Part shown: in pieces, positions 60,048 through 61,633 of the stretch | How the letters are laid out: each line of letters opens with the position of its first letter | Position numbering within the stretch: the first letter of the stretch is position 1 | NCBI GenBank assembly: GCA_019459055.1 | Contig: JAIBEI010000005.1 | Location: forward strand, 1-61,633 | Length of the DNA: 61,633 nt | Direction: 5' to 3' | DNA from: Thiobacillus sp. | Lineage (GTDB): Bacteria > Pseudomonadota > Gammaproteobacteria > Burkholderiales > Thiobacillaceae | Program-made: the position numbers and the translations under genes | Notes under the pieces: model-generated | Database searches by the model: none | Told to the model about the DNA's origin: nothing | Seen by the model: the letters and a program-made list of their open reading frames with translations, nothing else

Positions 60048-61121
60048 TCAGGTTTCCCCCAGCAGGGGTTCGGGCGCTTCCAGAATCGCCTTCAGGGCGA
60101 CCAGAAACTGCACTGCGTCGCGGCCGTCGATCAGCCGGTGGTCGTAGGTCAGCGCCAGGTACATCATCGGACGGATCACCACCTGGCCATGTTCGGCGAC
60201 CGGACGCTCCTGGATGGTGTGCATGCCGAGGATGGCCGACTGCGGCGGGTTGAGGATGGGGGTGGACAGGAGCGAGCCGAACACGCCGCCGTTGGTGATG
60301 GAGAAGGTGCCGCCCGAGAGGTCTTCCAGCGTTAGCTTGCTGTCGCGCGCACGGCGGGCGAAATCGGCGATGGCTGACTCGATCTGGGCCGACGTCAGCG
60401 TCTGCGCGCGGCGCAGGATCGGCACCACCAGCCCGCGCGGACTGGAGATGGCGATGCCGATATCGATGTCGCCATGCCACACGATGTCGTCGCCGTCGAT
60501 GGCGGCGTTGACGACGGGAAACTGCTGCATCGCGGCGCACACCGCGCGCACGAAAAAGGACATGTAGCCCAGCTTGACGCCGTGCTTCACCTCGAACTCG
60601 GCCTTGAAGCGCTGGCGCAGCTCGTTCACCGGCTGCATGTTCACCTCATTGAAGGTGGTGAGCATGGCGGCGGTGTGCTGCGCGGCGCCCAGGCGTTCGG
60701 CGACGCGGCTGCGCCGCCGCGACATCGGCTCGCGTCGAATTTCGCCTTGCGGGACGACCGGTGCGGCCGACGCGGCAGGCAGCGGCGCGCTGGGCTTTTG
60801 CTCCGGCGCCGGCTTGGCCTCGGTAACCGGCTTTGGCGCCGACTGCGCGGGCTTTTCGGCAGGCGCGACCACGGCGGCGCCCTCCCCGGTCTCGATCACC
60901 GCCACCACTTCGTCGGCCTTGACCACGGCGCCTTCGGGCTGACGCAGCTCGACCAGAATGCCGGACGCCGGTGCGGGGATTTCCAGGATCACCTTGTCGG
61001 TTTCCAGGTCGACCAGGGTTTCGTCGCGCGCGACCGTCTCGCCGACCTGCTTGCGCCACGGCAGCAGGGTGCCGCTGGCCACCGAATCGGACAGCGTGGG
61101 CACGCGCACTTCAAGCTTCAT
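60048..61121 (-). CDS. sucB: 2-oxoglutarate dehydrogenase E2 without E3-binding domain
   Basis: A 357-residue dihydrolipoyl succinyltransferase. The lipoyl domain (Lys in [11 protein letters not shown], ~43) is joined by an Ala/Pro linker straight to the catalytic domain ([15 protein letters not shown] to [15 protein letters not shown], with the HRxxDG active site). The peripheral subunit-binding domain, which normally holds E3 and is ~35-40 residues, is missing; usual length is ~400. The start overlaps the sucA stop by 11 bases. Either a lineage-specific loss or another in-frame deletion. Confidence 0.9.
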   Translation of the reverse strand: MKLEVRVPTLSDSVASGTLLPWRKQVGETVARDETLVDLETDKVILEIPAPASGILVELRQPEGAVVKADEVVAVIETGEGAAVVAPAEKPAQSAPKPVTEAKPAPEQKPSAPLPAASAAPVVPQGEIRREPMSRRRSRVAERLGAAQHTAAMLTTFNEVNMQPVNELRQRFKAEFEVKHGVKLGYMSFFVRAVCAAMQQFPVVNAAIDGDDIVWHGDIDIGIAISSPRGLVVPILRRAQTLTSAQIESAIADFARRARDSKLTLEDLSGGTFSITNGGVFGSLLSTPILNPPQSAILGMHTIQERPVAEHGQVVIRPMMYLALTYDHRLIDGRDAVQFLVALKAILEAPEPLLGET

Positions 61122-61410
61122 AGAGGGTCTCCAGGGCGTCGGTCAGCAAGGTTTCCAGCTCCGCCCGGTGGCGCGACAGGTAGCCCGACGCCGGCGCAGC
61201 GGCGGCTGGGCGGCCGGCGTACTGGAAACGCTTGCCATCCGGTGCGCAATGGTTGAGGTGGTGCAGGGTCTGGAACCAGGCGCCCTGGTTCATCGGTTCC
61301 TCCTGCGCCCAGACGAAGGTGACGGCCTGCGGATAGGCGTTGAGCACGGCGCGGAACGTTTCTTCCGGGAAGGGGTAGAGCTGCTCGATGCGCACCAGCG
61401 CAACGTCCTC
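61111..61410 (-). CDS. sucA: 2-oxoglutarate dehydrogenase E1, 3' end (partial)
   Basis: The last ~100 residues of E1 ([31 protein letters not shown], then [24 protein letters not shown] ending) are readable. Upstream of about 61410 the sequence dissolves into G/C homopolymers and the frame becomes meaningless. Operon order sucA-sucB is normal. Confidence 0.9.
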   Translation of the reverse strand, partial: EDVALVRIEQLYPFPEETFRAVLNAYPQAVTFVWAQEEPMNQGAWFQTLHHLNHCAPDGKRFQYAGRPAAAAPASGYLSRHRAELETLLTDALETLYEA

Positions 61411-61633
61411 CAGCCCGGGGGGGTAGCGCGCCCCGTGGGGGGGGGACCCCCCCCCCCCCCGGGCGGCCCCCCCCCGGGTTGGCGGGGGCGGGGGGGGGGG
61501 GGGGGGGGTGTCGGGGGGGGATGTTTTTCCCTTGTATCGCACTCCCGGCGCCCCCGGGGCTGGCTTAATGGGGTGTTTTTGTGCTGGGGGGGGGTGTGTT
61601 TCTCCGTCTACGGGGGGCGTTACGCGCGCGGGC
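61411..61633. other. Low-quality window edge
   Basis: Dense G and C homopolymer runs interrupt the sucA coding sequence. This stretch is not interpretable and probably reflects poor base calls. Confidence 0.7.

Noticed and set aside
59203..60540. 445-codon frame as one protein
   Set aside because: Its first ~165 codons are out of frame with sucB, which occupies the same DNA; only the part from 60045 is the MlaF-like gene.

Overview
The window is high-GC proteobacterial DNA, most likely from a denitrifying betaproteobacterium. The evidence is a Tat-exported (clade I type) nosZ with nosRDFYL, NnrS, a DsrC-like protein, an aryl-polyene-type cluster, a CydX/CydP/YbgE-type bd oxidase operon and 2-oxoglutarate dehydrogenase genes. 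The genus cannot be fixed from sequence alone. The first ~110 bases and roughly the last 220 bases are homopolymer-rich and look like poor sequence, so genes reaching the ends should be read with care.

Layout. 0.15-11.6 kb: an SRPBCC protein, a Cache-HAMP-GAF-GGDEF-EAL c-di-GMP protein, a rhodanese/beta-lactamase-fold hydrolase, HflX, a TVP38-type membrane protein, a merA remnant, and a cyd operon (cydP, a cydA'-'cydB in-frame fusion, cydX, ybgE). A sigma-54 activator gene lies divergent to the cyd operon, which has a near-consensus -24/-12 promoter. 11.65-21.18 kb: a compact Mu-like (BcepMu-type) transposable element bounded by related terminal inverted repeats. It carries a repressor, a gp16-like DNA-binding protein, MuA-like transposase, MuB-like ATPase, gpT capsid protein, a Mor-like activator and a tape-measure protein, but no terminase, portal or other tail genes. 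21.3-26.7 kb: a HAD-family remnant, a Fic AMPylase, a small ORF and a glycogen/alpha-glucan phosphorylase.

27.0-38.7 kb: a tightly coupled operon of aryl-polyene type (ACP, membrane protein, AMP-ligase, two hot-dog dehydratases, acyltransferase, LolA-like carrier, MMPL exporter, deacetylase, PAP2 protein, ketosynthase, chain-length-factor-like protein, FabG). No aromatic-starter enzyme is present, and a DUF559 endonuclease gene plus a large palindrome interrupts the operon. 39.0-49.9 kb: a nos operon (nosZ, a stand-alone NosR FMN domain, full-length nosR, nosD, nosF, nosY, nosL, a two-gene module whose second member resembles TumE toxins, and a second nosL), closed by a strong bidirectional terminator.

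50.0-61.4 kb: a lipoprotein cytochrome c, a DsrC-like protein, NnrS, gamma-glutamyltransferase, a macrodomain protein, an alpha/beta hydrolase gene split by a 159-bp inverted-repeat element, a VOC protein, an NHL-repeat membrane protein, an orphan MlaF-like ATPase, sucB lacking its E3-binding domain and the 3' end of sucA. A recurring theme is loss of internal segments: cydAB, merA, the HAD gene, the phage and perhaps sucB. Either this genome has suffered many deletions or the assembly has collapsed at short repeats. Read mapping would separate the two.
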